DNA of 64,000 nt. It comes from GM7GCV1 sp965221105 (GTDB taxonomy: Bacteria; Pseudomonadota; Gammaproteobacteria; Pseudomonadales; GM7GCV1). This document shows positions 43,415-52,717 of the stretch, one piece after another. Position numbers and translations under genes: made by a program. The number at the start of each line of letters is the position of its first letter. The stretch's first letter is position 1. The stretch spans positions 1,178,001 through 1,242,000 of the forward strand of contig OZ244871.1 of the NCBI GenBank assembly GCA_965221105.1, given 5' to 3'. The notes beneath the pieces are model-generated. The model had not been told where the DNA came from, did not search any database, and saw nothing but the letters and a program-made list of their open reading frames with translations.

Positions 43415-46400
43415 TCATGAACCTCCTTTCACCACCACTTGTGCACTGCCAGCTGCTTTCAGCCAATAAAACACATTGTATAGCTGCATATCTGAAAGCC
43501 TGACTGGCGAACCATCAAGAAGCGCGTCTGAGGCCACCACAACTGCCAGAGCTTTGGCTCTGGAAATCGCGACATTCAAGCGATTCCTGTTCAGAAGAAA
43601 GTCCACCCCCCGGACGGAGTCAGCTGCGGTGCTTGCTGCCATTGACAGAATTACGACTGGAGCCTCCTGGCCCTGGAACAGGTCAACCGTACCCACCCTT
43701 GCCAGTGCCCCAACCTTTTTCTTCAGTTCGTTAACCTGATAATTGAAAGGTGCCACGATGAGAATATCGTCTGAAGCAAGCGGCTGGTGGGTGCCGTGCT
43801 TGTCGGTCCAGCTGGACTCATGGAGGGAATGCACAATGGGCACGATCAGATCAATCTCTTCCTGGCTCACCTGCGTGTTCCGTGAATGCGCCGTCTCCAG
43901 GTACCGAATTCCAGTGCCTGTACCTATAAGCTCCTGCAGGGCTCCTGCTAACTGGACCTCCTGACGGTTACACGCGGGATCATTATCAAGCCGGCTGCTG
44001 TACATGGCTTCACTCACAAAGCCGTTGACCCCTTTGTGCATGCGGTAGGTTCTGTTTAAGAATATCCCCTGTTCGGGTGGTACCGTTGGGGTGTCCTGAA
44101 GAAAATAGTCCAAAATCGAGCAGGCACTGTCTCCCGGGTGTGTACCCTGTATAGGCTGGGGTAATTGCATCTGGTCACCCAGGCACACAATATTCTTGGT
44201 CTGGGTGCTCATAGCGGCCAAATTTGCGAGACAGACCTGCCCTGCCTCGTCGACAAAGAGGTAGTCGACTTCCCCGTCCTGGTTAGAAAACCCCCAGGCC
44301 GTCGCCCCGATGACACAACCCCCTTCATGAAGGCCATCCCAAATATCTCCAGCAGATGTAATCTGCGTAAACGGGTACTGGTCAAAGATTTGATCGTCGT
44401 CTCGCTTGACCTTGGTGAATGGGAACTCATCACCACATTCGGCGCACAACTTGTAGGTCGCCACAAGGAGATTATCGATGGCTTTGTGACTGTTTGAGGT
44501 AATACCAACACTTTTTCCCTCCCTGAGCAGCGAGTGGATTACATGCGATGCCGTATAGGTCTTACCGGTACCTGGTGGTCCCTGTACAGTCACAATCGAG
44601 TGATTGAGTTCTGAAATCACCTCAATAACCTGCTCAAGCTTGTCGGCATCCGATGCTTCCTCCACGCTCAGCAGAAGATCCTGGTCAACGTCTGGCAGCT
44701 CCCTGAGCAAAAACTCTTTCAATGGCTTGTTGAGCTGGCGGTCTTGAAGAAATTTCTCACCTATTGCGCAGATGGCCTGCTCTATTGTCTTTGGATTCAC
44801 ATATTCATACGCGATCACATCGATTTGATCCGGTGGCTCATGCTTTCGATCTAGCTGCAAGATGCCTGACTCGGAATCCACCATGTGGACCGAGGCACGT
44901 TTATCTTCCAACCCCAGAATATGGACTGTGTCGAAACGCCTGTTGCGAAATTCCTGGTTGGGGTCGAACTGGTATTCGTATATCCGGTTTCGAGCCCTCT
45001 CGGTCTTGTGGAAAGGCTCCCGTGCTGTACGACGACACCCGGCAAGGCAATCTGAGTCATCATAGAGTTCGTTGAACGACATGGCAGAGCGTTCGAAATA
45101 TTTCCACCACATCGGCTTGTTTTCACGTGTATGGAACAACAGCAGATGAGCCAGCTGCTCAGCCAGAAAACGGTTCTCATCACTTTCGGTAGCCGATTTC
45201 GATATGGCCAGAAGTGCCTGTTCCATGATCTCAAGCTCACCAGGGTCATGTTCTTCCGGTGCCTCATCCGTGCCTGCCACCGGCTCATAGTCAATGCGTG
45301 CCTGAACTTGCGCGTTTCTGAGCCATTCAGCGAGCTCAAGCGTCGAATAGCAGTCATCAATGTTGTATTCGCGGATACCATTCAATATCTCAGAGGATTG
45401 CCAATCATCCCCATCCGGCGCCTCGCGCCATTGTGCATAGACAACCACCGATTCATCGCCGGCAGCAACATCAGTCGCACGCTTGCCGCGGTACAGGCGC
45501 TCGATGTTCTTAATTGAATATCCGGGCTCGCCAACGACAATCGCCTGGAGCACGATTCGATACAGGTCAACAAAAACACCGTGCCGCAGAAGCTGGTCTA
45601 TTTCAAACTCACACACACCGTACCGGCCCATGAGACGCGTACATACGCTGATCTCATACTGGCCATAGTGATAGATATGCATGTCAGTATGATCGAGCCA
45701 CCGCTGGTAGGCCCACTGAATGAAATCGGTGAAGGCCCGCTTTTCCTGCTCATGGTCATGGGCCCAGCGCTCCCAGAATTGGCGTTCACCCTGCTCATCC
45801 AGCAAGGCGCAGCCCCAGAGATATTCCAGCCCGCCCTCCTCGAGCGGAAAGCCCTCAAGATCCCAGAACAGGTCGGCGGCGTTCGCAGGAGGGAGATGTG
45901 CAAGTCCATTTTTCCTGTTACCGCGAGTAGCGCGGATCTCCCACTTGGTAGTACCGGTCTGTTCTGACCTCAGTTGAACAGCGGCCTGGTTTTTCAGGCT
46001 CGCTAAGATTTCCTCATGCAGTTTCGGTACTCGCTCTTGAGAAGTCGCTGCCAGGCCTGACATAGTGCTGATCCCCGCAGCCTCCAGTCGAGAAATCTGG
46101 TGCCTGGTGATATTGGCCACCTTGGACAGGTGATCCCTTTCCTGCCTCTTGGTTTCAACAAATTCTGACCATTCGCCATGCTGGGCATATTGGAAGGGGT
46201 CAGGCATTGATTCGGCATCGAATTGCGCCTGCTGCTTCAGGAACCCGGCTTTCTTCGCCTGGTAGTAGTGGTAATAGTCGCCGACACGGAAATCCACTTC
46301 CTCGTTGGTTCCCAGTACGACAGTCGCAGTATTGGGGAGCCAACCCTGCATCGCCTCCAGCATCTCGCTGTAGCAACACAGTTGTATGATGAAATAGGGT

Positions 46401-46834
46401 TTCATCTCCTTCGCGAGTTTCGTATCCCAAGCGACATACGCGTGGTCGCCAAGCGCAGAGGGCTGGCCAATTTTGACAAGGAAATCTGCATATCCACGAA
46501 ATGGGCTTTTCTCCAGGCAAGCCTGGAAGATCACCTCGGCACCACGGGCCATAGCAGTTCTGGTTTGCTCCAGTTTCGCGGCGTCATGTACATCATCGTC
46601 AATAGTCACGACATCTCCGTATCGTGACTGCAGTGTCTCCAGAAAATTTGCCTCGTGCGCCAGACCCCTGCCCGCCAAGTGCGCACGTAAGGGAGCTTCG
46701 TGGTCTTTCTCGATTCCAGATTCCGGCACTTCCAATCGATGCCTGGCCATCCACGATGCGAAGGGGGAATCTATATAGCGCGTCAGATCCGACGGGCTGA
46801 AGATCAATTCAGGTGTATGTGACTCTCTTTTCAT
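43415..46834 (-). CDS. RecB-like nuclease - RNase H-like - SF1 helicase, diverged paralogue
   Basis: An 1139-residue protein with the same domain order as the one at 21093. The nuclease core is kept (GYADF, DTKLAKEM, QLCCY) but the Fe-S cysteines are gone: no cysteine lies in the first 30 residues, and the CxxC-x5-C segment is replaced by HGEWSEFVETK. The exonuclease-like domain has FWDLEGFP, HIYHYGQYE and YNIDDCYS. The helicase has GPPGTGKT, FVDEAGQV, GDQMQLPQPIQGTHPG, TVDLFQGQEA and NVAISRA. So catalytic residues remain while the metal cluster was lost. The gene stands alone. Confidence 0.85.
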   Translation of the reverse strand: MKRESHTPELIFSPSDLTRYIDSPFASWMARHRLEVPESGIEKDHEAPLRAHLAGRGLAHEANFLETLQSRYGDVVTIDDDVHDAAKLEQTRTAMARGAEVIFQACLEKSPFRGYADFLVKIGQPSALGDHAYVAWDTKLAKEMKPYFIIQLCCYSEMLEAMQGWLPNTATVVLGTNEEVDFRVGDYYHYYQAKKAGFLKQQAQFDAESMPDPFQYAQHGEWSEFVETKRQERDHLSKVANITRHQISRLEAAGISTMSGLAATSQERVPKLHEEILASLKNQAAVQLRSEQTGTTKWEIRATRGNRKNGLAHLPPANAADLFWDLEGFPLEEGGLEYLWGCALLDEQGERQFWERWAHDHEQEKRAFTDFIQWAYQRWLDHTDMHIYHYGQYEISVCTRLMGRYGVCEFEIDQLLRHGVFVDLYRIVLQAIVVGEPGYSIKNIERLYRGKRATDVAAGDESVVVYAQWREAPDGDDWQSSEILNGIREYNIDDCYSTLELAEWLRNAQVQARIDYEPVAGTDEAPEEHDPGELEIMEQALLAISKSATESDENRFLAEQLAHLLLFHTRENKPMWWKYFERSAMSFNELYDDSDCLAGCRRTAREPFHKTERARNRIYEYQFDPNQEFRNRRFDTVHILGLEDKRASVHMVDSESGILQLDRKHEPPDQIDVIAYEYVNPKTIEQAICAIGEKFLQDRQLNKPLKEFLLRELPDVDQDLLLSVEEASDADKLEQVIEVISELNHSIVTVQGPPGTGKTYTASHVIHSLLREGKSVGITSNSHKAIDNLLVATYKLCAECGDEFPFTKVKRDDDQIFDQYPFTQITSAGDIWDGLHEGGCVIGATAWGFSNQDGEVDYLFVDEAGQVCLANLAAMSTQTKNIVCLGDQMQLPQPIQGTHPGDSACSILDYFLQDTPTVPPEQGIFLNRTYRMHKGVNGFVSEAMYSSRLDNDPACNRQEVQLAGALQELIGTGTGIRYLETAHSRNTQVSQEEIDLIVPIVHSLHESSWTDKHGTHQPLASDDILIVAPFNYQVNELKKKVGALARVGTVDLFQGQEAPVVILSMAASTAADSVRGVDFLLNRNRLNVAISRAKALAVVVASDALLDGSPVRLSDMQLYNVFYWLKAAGSAQVVVKGGS

Positions 46835-47234
46835 GGGGTCAGCCTTCTCTCTGGCACATAAACGGGATCCTGCTTGAACTCATTCTTTGCTGGCAGTGCT
46901 CATTTTTATTACGGTATAACTGGACAGATAATCTGGCGCACAGCGGACAGGACAGTTTGAAAAGACGCAAAGATTGTCCGACTTGAAAAGCCATCTGAGT
47001 ATTTCCGGTTTTGGCAATAGCACTTGGGAATAGTGGTCGTATGCAGCCCATATCCAGGCACTTCTGGATAATCTCATCGGGAAAGCTCTCGGCGTGATCT
47101 GCCATTTGGTCATACTGCATCGTATGGGGTCTTATTTCATTGTGTGCGACGAATAGCGTCTTGCATGGCTTGCCGCTCTTTGGTCAAAGAAAAATCAACC
47201 ATGACTGCCTCCTGCGGATGATGGTCTGAAAAAC
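46835..47234. other. Spacer with a possible 93-codon frame
   Basis: A minus-strand frame at 46839-47120 (MQYDQMADHAESFPDEIIQK) has protein-like composition at its start but no recognised family, and its second half loses this quality. It may be the decayed beginning of a gene. Nothing else is visible. Confidence 0.3.
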
Positions 47235-48180
47235 TTATCGGGCGGTGGACCGCGGTGAGCTCAGAGCATGGATCACAGCTTCGGAATCTTTTCCCAAGTG
47301 TGCCGCTATTTTGTCAACCACAATGTGCATCTCGCCAACGCCCGGATGTCTGCTGTGGCTGAAATCGGCCAGTTCCGCCTGTGTACTGGCAATGTTTTCG
47401 GCAGAGTAATCTGACTCGCCAAGGTATATGCCACGGCTCATCTCAAACCGAAGTTGATGTACAAATCCGCCACCGACTTGATAGGCCTGACCATTGATCG
47501 AGCAGGTGTGGTGTCCAAGCTAGGCGGTAAACTCGGCAACATACCTGGGTTTTGCTGTTTCCAGCCAGGCTTGCGGGAAGCAGTGTTTACTCACTTCACT
47601 GGCAGATACGGGAGCGAGTGTGTTGGCATGAATATCGAACCCTGTGTTCTCCAGTGCGATGTATTGCATCAGACCAAATGCAGCGATTTTGGCGGCGGAG
47701 TAATGACCGGAGTTGGGCGAGCCAAAAAATCCTGCCGGTGAGGCAGTGCTGATTATTCGACCGTAGTTGTGTGTACCCATGTGCCTCTGCGCAGCCCGGG
47801 AGCACCGGAAAGTGCCGTTCAGACGGACATCCAACAATCGTTGCCATCACGGTCGCTCATATCCTGCACGGCGAAGCCGGCACCATTCTCTCCACCGACA
47901 CCGATACCAGCATTGTTCACCAGCACCTCAATGTGCCCATAGGTATGTGCAGCCAGATCGATGATTGCATCGGCACCATCAACCACTGAGTGATAACTCG
48001 CTACAGCGTTCCCACCAAATGCTTGAATGTCTGCTACCACCCTGTCGGCGGCTTCCCGGTTGATATCATTGACAATGACTGACTTGCCACGCCCTGCAAA
48101 GGCAAGGGCATGCCCCTCCGATACCATTACCGGCTCCTGTGATTACGATAACGCGGTTGTCATAACCCAACCTGTCGTTG
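47235..48180 (-). pseudogene. Short-chain dehydrogenase/reductase, multiple frameshifts
   Basis: Reading across frames, the minus strand gives VIVITGAGNGIG (cofactor-binding TGxxxGxG), then HALAFAGRGKSVIVND, HIEVLVNNAGIG, LNGTFRCSRAAQRHMG, GRIISTASPAGFFG, HYSAAKIAAFGLMQY and QAYQVGGGF. The catalytic S-x12-Y-x3-K pattern is still visible. At least three frameshifts, near 48115, 47830 and 47520, break the frame. The C-terminal extension (MSRGIYLGESDYSAENIAST) suggests a fatty-acid/steroid-type SDR. The gene is dead. Confidence 0.8.
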
Positions 48181-48432
48181 TTTGACTCTGACAATGACTG
48201 TCTCCTGAAATTGAAATGTATTATCTACGATTTTGCAGGGGATTTTGTGTCATCAGCAACTTACCTATCTTTTTACTTGCCGACCCTCATGCTGCCAAGA
48301 GTGGGCAAGCGCACGCCGCCTGTTTGTGCATGATTCGACTGAACTTCACTGCCCACTGGCACAAGCAGTAATCATGTACATCAGGTTAGCGAACAATCAG
48401 GGGGGCGTTGAGTCACACTCAGGCCCAGGTGA

Positions 48433-49971
48433 TCACAGCTGTACCACCTTCACCGCTGCCAGATTCCGGGCATCCCGGCTGAACGACACTCCGACAAGAT
48501 GCACCGGCTCCCCCCTGTCCCGGATCTGTTCAATCGCCGACCGGGCGGCCGCCTCCCCGGTATCCTCCCCATCAGCCATCTTGAACTCGAACACGAATAC
48601 CTGCCGACCGTGAAACACCACCATGTCCGCCCGGCCCCGGCCTGAGGATTCCTCCACCCTGAGGTCCAGGCCAATGGTCCGGAAACAGGCATACAGCATC
48701 CCGGCGTACCAGGCCTCGTACCGGGCGGGGCTGGTGCCTGTGTGCCACTGGTACGGAATACCCGCAAAGAATGATCTCAGACACTCCCCGAATCCGTCAA
48801 AGTCGTTGGCAGCCAACAGGCGGCCAAGTTCGTCGCCTGTGTCCGCTGCCTCCTCCCTTCTGCCAGTGACATATTCCAAGAGCCCGTCGTTGAGACTCTG
48901 GCGCACTTCAAAGTTCGGATAGTCCAGTGCGTACAGGGTTCTTCGGCCCCGCCTTTCTTCAGCGGTAATGGTCAGATAGCCGGTCTGGAACAGCAGTGCT
49001 TCAATGCTGATATCATTCACATCGAACTGCGACACCCGCCTGGAATCCACGTTCAGGTTCTCCAGATCCAATGGACCCGTCTCTCGCTCCATCATCATCC
49101 GGTACAGGAAGGTGGGCGAACCGGTCTCGAACCAGTAGGGACGAAACTCCCGGCTGTCAAACAGCAAGAGCACGTCAAAGGGGTTATAGACCGGCGTATC
49201 GCCGCGCCAGTGGTAGCCGTTGTACCATTCCCGGATCTCGTCCCGGTCCAGGCCCGGCAGCTCGGGGGCAAATACGGTATCAAGGTCGGCGTCGGTATAG
49301 CCGCACAGCGTCCCATAGCGCGGGTCGAGGCTGATATCTTTCAGGTTGTTGAGACCTGAAAACAGGCTCACCTTGGAGAACATGCTCACCCCGGTGACGA
49401 ACACGAAGCGGACATCCCGAGCGCTGCCCTTGATGATGCCGTAGAACCCCCTGAGGTAGTCTCGGTTCGCTGTCGCCAGCTCCGGGTTCTCCAGCACATC
49501 CAGGATCGGCTTGTCGTACTCGTCGACCAGCACCACCACCTGTCGCCCGGTGGCATGGTGCAGGCGGTCCAGAATGTTCCGGAGACGTCTGGGCCCGGTA
49601 TCGGACGAATGGGCAGGAGCCAGGTTGTGATGACGTTCTATGCTCTCCAGCTGTTCGATGATGTCTCCCTCAATCTCCCCCGGTTCGTTGTACTTCCCGT
49701 CGAAGCTGAGCCTGACCACCGGATGTCTGACCGACCAGTCCCAGTGTCCGTGTATGTCCAGGCCCCGGAACAGTTCCTCGCTGCCCTCGAACAGTTCCCG
49801 CAGGGTATCGACCAGAAGGCTCTTGCCGAACCGGCGAGGACGGGACAGGAACCAGTATCTCCCCAGGTCTATCAACCGGCGGATATGGGGGGTCTTGTCA
49901 ACGTAATAGCAATCCTGCTCCCGAATCGTACGGAAATCCTGTATGCCGATGGGGAGTGTGCGGCTGTTCAT
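48433..49971 (-). CDS. AAA-ATPase-like / PD-(D/E)XK nuclease family protein
   Basis: A 512-residue protein of a widespread accessory family. The N-terminus MNSRTLPIGIQDFRTIREQD with DKTPHIRRLID leads into an AAA-like domain: LSRPRRFGKSLLVDTL (a variant P-loop) and VVVLVDEYDKPI. The C-terminal part carries a PD-(D/E)XK core, RADMVVFHGRQVFVFEFKM, with the Asp and the E-x-K pair. Proteins of this family (DUF1703 type) are abundant in genomes rich in mobile elements; their role is not established. It is complete and intact, unlike most neighbours. Confidence 0.82.
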   Translation of the reverse strand: MNSRTLPIGIQDFRTIREQDCYYVDKTPHIRRLIDLGRYWFLSRPRRFGKSLLVDTLRELFEGSEELFRGLDIHGHWDWSVRHPVVRLSFDGKYNEPGEIEGDIIEQLESIERHHNLAPAHSSDTGPRRLRNILDRLHHATGRQVVVLVDEYDKPILDVLENPELATANRDYLRGFYGIIKGSARDVRFVFVTGVSMFSKVSLFSGLNNLKDISLDPRYGTLCGYTDADLDTVFAPELPGLDRDEIREWYNGYHWRGDTPVYNPFDVLLLFDSREFRPYWFETGSPTFLYRMMMERETGPLDLENLNVDSRRVSQFDVNDISIEALLFQTGYLTITAEERRGRRTLYALDYPNFEVRQSLNDGLLEYVTGRREEAADTGDELGRLLAANDFDGFGECLRSFFAGIPYQWHTGTSPARYEAWYAGMLYACFRTIGLDLRVEESSGRGRADMVVFHGRQVFVFEFKMADGEDTGEAAARSAIEQIRDRGEPVHLVGVSFSRDARNLAAVKVVQL

Positions 49972-50314
49972 AGTCGGTATCCAGTGTCCTGTCTACAATC
50001 ATATATGACCTGCACCGGTGTGCACGAGCACTGTGTTGATCTGGCAGAGACGGGCTGTTGCCCTCTATCCGACCTGTCAACGAGGCATTCTGCGCCCTGG
50101 CCCTGATGGAGAGTCGCACCGGTGGTCCTTATCAGACTGTCGACCTCGACAGTGAAAACCTTCAGGTGCCCCCTGTCGGGTCCGTCAATTTATCAGGTTC
50201 TCACTCCAGTGGTGTACCTTTTCTGCCATCACGACTCAGTACTCTCAAGCACCCCCTACTGGGCTCAGTCTGAGTGTTATCCTGGATCAAAACCAGGGTC
50301 CCGACCCCTCTGTT
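49972..50314. other. Spacer at the left edge of the tRNA-Leu island
   Basis: No gene is supported here. Short frames such as 50058-50273 have no resemblance to known proteins. The segment leads into a relic of alpA. Confidence 0.4.
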
Positions 50315-50434
50315 GGCCCGGACCGAGATTGCAGAGGGTAATTTTCAAAACAGGTAACGCTGACCGATGCCCGTTCAGTGGCTTGGCAGGAAAGTGCAAT
50401 TACCCGGTGGATTGAATCGCGGCAGCAAGTTTAA
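50315..50434 (+). pseudogene. alpA relic
   Basis: The sequence matches the second half of the intact alpA at 52503: a frame reads KQVTLTDARSVAWQESAITR and WIESRQQV then TAA, against KQVKLTGARSAGWQESAITR in the intact gene. A one-base loss before it separates the preceding TEIAEGNF-like codons. It shows that a second copy of the same island module once lay here. Confidence 0.7.
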
Positions 50435-50443
50435 GTTGCTATA

Positions 50444-50650
50444 TCATGCAATCGCATACTGAATATCAAATTCAGTCGCTTTGGCGATAGGCCTAACTTT
50501 TCTGCTGTCATGCTTTCTCAATTCGACAATACCGTATTTTTCCATTGTTTTTAGCGTGCGGCTAAGGTTGCTGGATTTACGGCCGCTAAGTTCAGCAAGC
50601 TCTTTAAGCGTTTCCGGTTGATGTTCGTTAATCAGCTTCAACAGACGAAC
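50444..50650 (-). CDS. HTH (MarR-like/antitoxin-type) regulator, N-terminus removed by IS66
   Basis: The minus-strand frame reads VRLLKLINEHQPETLKELAE, LSGRKSSNLSRTLKTMEKYG and IVELRKHDSRKVRPIAKATE, a winged helix of the HVO_A0114-like type seen in antitoxins and regulators. The frame is open up to the IS66 right end at 50651, so the N-terminal portion is missing; the first possible start is an internal one at 50641. A partner gene is not identified. Confidence 0.55.
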   Translation of the reverse strand, partial: VRLLKLINEHQPETLKELAELSGRKSSNLSRTLKTMEKYGIVELRKHDSRKVRPIAKATEFDIQYAIA

Positions 50651-50802
50651 GTAACTACTCGTCCCCCTTTTCCTGCTTGATCATGTCGGTGGCGGTGCCG
50701 TTGAGGGCGATCTGTATGGCGGTCAGCGGGTTGTAGCCATGGTTGGCCATGGTTGGCCATGGACTGGAGGGAGCTGGAGATTCGGCAGCGGGCCTCGGGG
50801 TG
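50651..50802 (-). mobile_element. IS66-family right-end fragment
   Basis: GTAACTACTCGTCCCCCTTT followed by TCCTGCTTGATCATGTCGG repeats the right end seen at 11197, with its interior to the right. It carries only about 150 bases and includes a small tandem repeat (GGTTGGCCAT twice). It cuts the HTH gene to its left. Confidence 0.75.
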
Positions 50803-50847
50803 GATTCATTTGACTTTGAATGCTAACATAAATGTTATTAATGGATT

Positions 50848-51105
50848 ATGATTAACGTCGTAGAATATGAGGATGAGGCTGGTAACCATCCTTACTCAAA
50901 ATGGTTCGCTTCGCTGAATGTTCAGGCGGCGCTAAAGGTACGCACAGCCGTCGCATGCACGGAGTCCAGCAATTTCTCGAACACCAAAGGCGTTGGCCGG
51001 GGTGTCATAGAGTACAAGCTGGATTTCGGGCCAGGCTACCGCATTATTGAATTCGCGCAGACCTTGTGGAAAGACTACAAGCGGCGCAAGAAAGAAGGTA
51101 AGTAA
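50848..51105 (+). CDS. HigB/Gp49-type toxin, internally deleted
   Basis: An 85-residue protein, MINVVEYEDEAGNHPYSKWF, of the phage-derived Gp49-like (RelE superfamily) toxin group. The start and the end (LWKDYKRRKKEGK) match full-length relatives, but about 25 residues between FGPGYRI and the tail are missing: in relatives a YFG...LLLGGGTK segment completes the fold. The product is therefore probably inactive. Its antitoxin follows two bases later. It lies between two IS66 ends at 50651 and 51676. Confidence 0.7.
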   Translation: MINVVEYEDEAGNHPYSKWFASLNVQAALKVRTAVACTESSNFSNTKGVGRGVIEYKLDFGPGYRIIEFAQTLWKDYKRRKKEGK

Positions 51106-51106
51106 T

Positions 51107-51421
51107 ATGGCATTAACACGCGATTTTAAAACCACTGTTTTAGAGCGGGCACAATCCGATCCCGAATTCCGTGTCGGCCTGCTCACCGAGGCTGCTGAGT
51201 GTTTGTTGAATAATGAACCCGACGTAGCTAAAACGCTGCTGCGCGATTACGTTAACGCGACTATCGGTTTTCAGGCTTTGGCTGAAATCGTGGATAAAAA
51301 GCCAACCAGCCTAATGCGTATGCTCAGCGACAAGGGCAACCCCAGCCTGGATAATATTTCACAGGTACTGACGGCTGTGCGTAAGCATGAAGGTGTTCAT
51401 TTGCATGTGAGTGCCGCATAA
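51107..51421 (+). CDS. HigA-type antitoxin (addiction module antidote)
   Basis: The ATG at 51107 gives 104 residues beginning MALTRDFKTTVLERAQSDPE. The C-terminal HTH (AEIVDKKPTSLMRMLSDKGN, PSLDNISQVLTAVRKHEGVH) is the antidote DNA-binding domain. It binds its own operator and the toxin. The gene is intact, unlike its toxin partner, which is usual in decaying modules because free antitoxin is harmless. The start is chosen over an upstream one because the toxin stop precedes it by one base. Confidence 0.8.
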   Translation: MALTRDFKTTVLERAQSDPEFRVGLLTEAAECLLNNEPDVAKTLLRDYVNATIGFQALAEIVDKKPTSLMRMLSDKGNPSLDNISQVLTAVRKHEGVHLHVSAA

Positions 51422-51452
51422 AGGAAATTTCCGAGTTATGCAAGGAGCACAG

Positions 51453-51704
51453 ATGCCACTAATCTCAGATGAAGATGCTCATTCAGGTGATAACACTATA
51501 ACGGAAATTTTGTTGCCTCAAATTTTACTTGGCCCACTTAAATATCCAATCGGTGAAGCGTATCAGCTACTCAGGGAAAGTGAAGCTAGAGAAGTTCAAA
51601 GTGTTGATCGAATTAAAATTAGTCCGAGAGTTTCTGAAAACTGCTACCTACTTGATAGCAATGAAAAGATTATTGGTAACTACTCACCCCCCTTGACATC
51701 ATAG
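51453..51704 (+). CDS. Hypothetical protein, C-terminus cut off by IS66 left end
   Basis: An AGGAG six bases before ATG 51453 starts MPLISDEDAHSGDNTITEIL, an 83-codon frame that crosses the IS66 left end at 51676. The last nine residues (NYSPPLTS region) are element-encoded, exactly as in the HEPN-like gene at 17726. The native part is about 75 residues with no known family. The two genes are not similar to each other, but both are cut at a run ending in ATTG just before the element. Confidence 0.5.
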   Translation: MPLISDEDAHSGDNTITEILLPQILLGPLKYPIGEAYQLLRESEAREVQSVDRIKISPRVSENCYLLDSNEKIIGNYSPPLTS

Positions 51705-51720
51705 GGAGGCGATTCTATGA
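51676..51720 (+). mobile_element. IS66-family left-end fragment
   Basis: GTAACTACTCACCCCCCTTG then ACATCATAGGGAGGCGATTC, the same left end as at 9738 and 18093, with the outer side to the left. Only about 45 bases remain, ending near TATGATG. Non-element sequence follows. Confidence 0.8.
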
Positions 51721-52451
51721 TGACCTTAATTCGAAGGTTCGACACAATTGGACAACGAATGTCGTCTGTTCACGTCTGGAATTTTGTTTCTCGACTGGAA
51801 TTTCCGATGGGGTATTTGGGGCCCGCTGGAATTCCAGTGCCATGTCCGCTAATTCCGGTGCTAAGGAAACCGGAACAGTGGTGCGAACGTTCACGCGCTT
51901 GCAGCACAGTCAGCGGGACTGATTTTTAAGACCGTGTCTTTACGCATGGTCTGTAAAACCACATTGATAGTAGATAACAGGTTTTGTGCGATGGCACGCC
52001 TGAACAAGCGATAAGTGCCTGCGGGTTGCGTGCTATGCCTTTGTTATAGGGCCGCATCAGTCTGTTTTTGGGTGTTTGTATCAGCGGTGTTGCGGCTAAT
52101 ACCTTGTTTTGGCGAGGTTTTTTGCGAGTCTTGCCGACCCGTCTCTGTGGAACCTTACACAGAGATGGGTTACCGCTACTCGCCGGGCTTTTCATTTTTG
52201 GTAATCACCTCCTTTCCGTGGTGGGTAGGTTTCAGGGTTTGGGTGCAGATGTTTTATCCCGGTGGGGGTTGATCTGCGTTGAGTACACTCTGGCAAAGCC
52301 AGCTTGTACCTGCCTGCAACAGCATGCCATTGCAGGGCTTAGGTGCGGCTAAGTCTGTAGTCGCCACAGTAAGTGGGAGCGATTAACCCAGTTGCGGATA
52401 GCGGTGGTAACAAAAAACGGCACAAACAGTCTGAATGGTTTTTTGTTGTGG
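51721..52451. other. Spacer before alpA with no supported gene
   Basis: The 730 bases are AT-rich at the right end and contain no recognisable protein frame. The proteins that could be read (for example 51717-51929) look random. It leads into the hairpin at 52452. Confidence 0.4.
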
Positions 52452-52496
52452 TCTCCTTATTTGTGCATAGCATGAAGCTATGCACAAATAAGGAGA
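52452..52496. promoter_or_regulatory. Perfect 20-bp inverted repeat hiding the alpA ribosome binding site
   Basis: TCTCCTTATTTGTGCATAGC and its exact complement surround the 5-base loop ATGAA. The right arm ends AAATAAGGAGA, so the AGGAG that serves the ATG at 52503 lies inside the stem. In RNA this would block translation; as DNA it could also be an operator. Confidence 0.8.
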
Positions 52497-52502
52497 TGCA
52501 GA

Positions 52503-52685
52503 ATGAGCAATAGAATTTTGCGCCTTAAAGAAGTTCAGCGCATGACGGGGCTGTCTCGATCAACCATCTATGCCGAGATTGCCAAGGGGAATTTTCCGAA
52601 ACAGGTTAAGTTGACTGGTGCCCGTTCGGCAGGGTGGCAGGAAAGTGCGATTACCCGGTGGATTGAATCGCGGCAGCAAGCTTAG
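52503..52685 (+). CDS. AlpA-family DNA-binding regulator
   Basis: A 60-residue AlpA/MerR-like protein: MSNRILRLKEVQRMTGLSRS, TIYAEIAKGNFPKQVKLTGA and WQESAITRWIESRQQA. Such proteins regulate prophage and genomic-island integrase or excision genes. The start follows AGGAG by seven bases, and that site is sequestered in a strong hairpin (52452-52496). It lies near an integrase relic at 53294, consistent with its being the island's excision regulator. A relic copy is at 50315. Confidence 0.85.
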   Translation: MSNRILRLKEVQRMTGLSRSTIYAEIAKGNFPKQVKLTGARSAGWQESAITRWIESRQQA

Positions 52686-52717
52686 GTTGGTGTGTCATCA
52701 AAAGCGTACGAGCTAGT

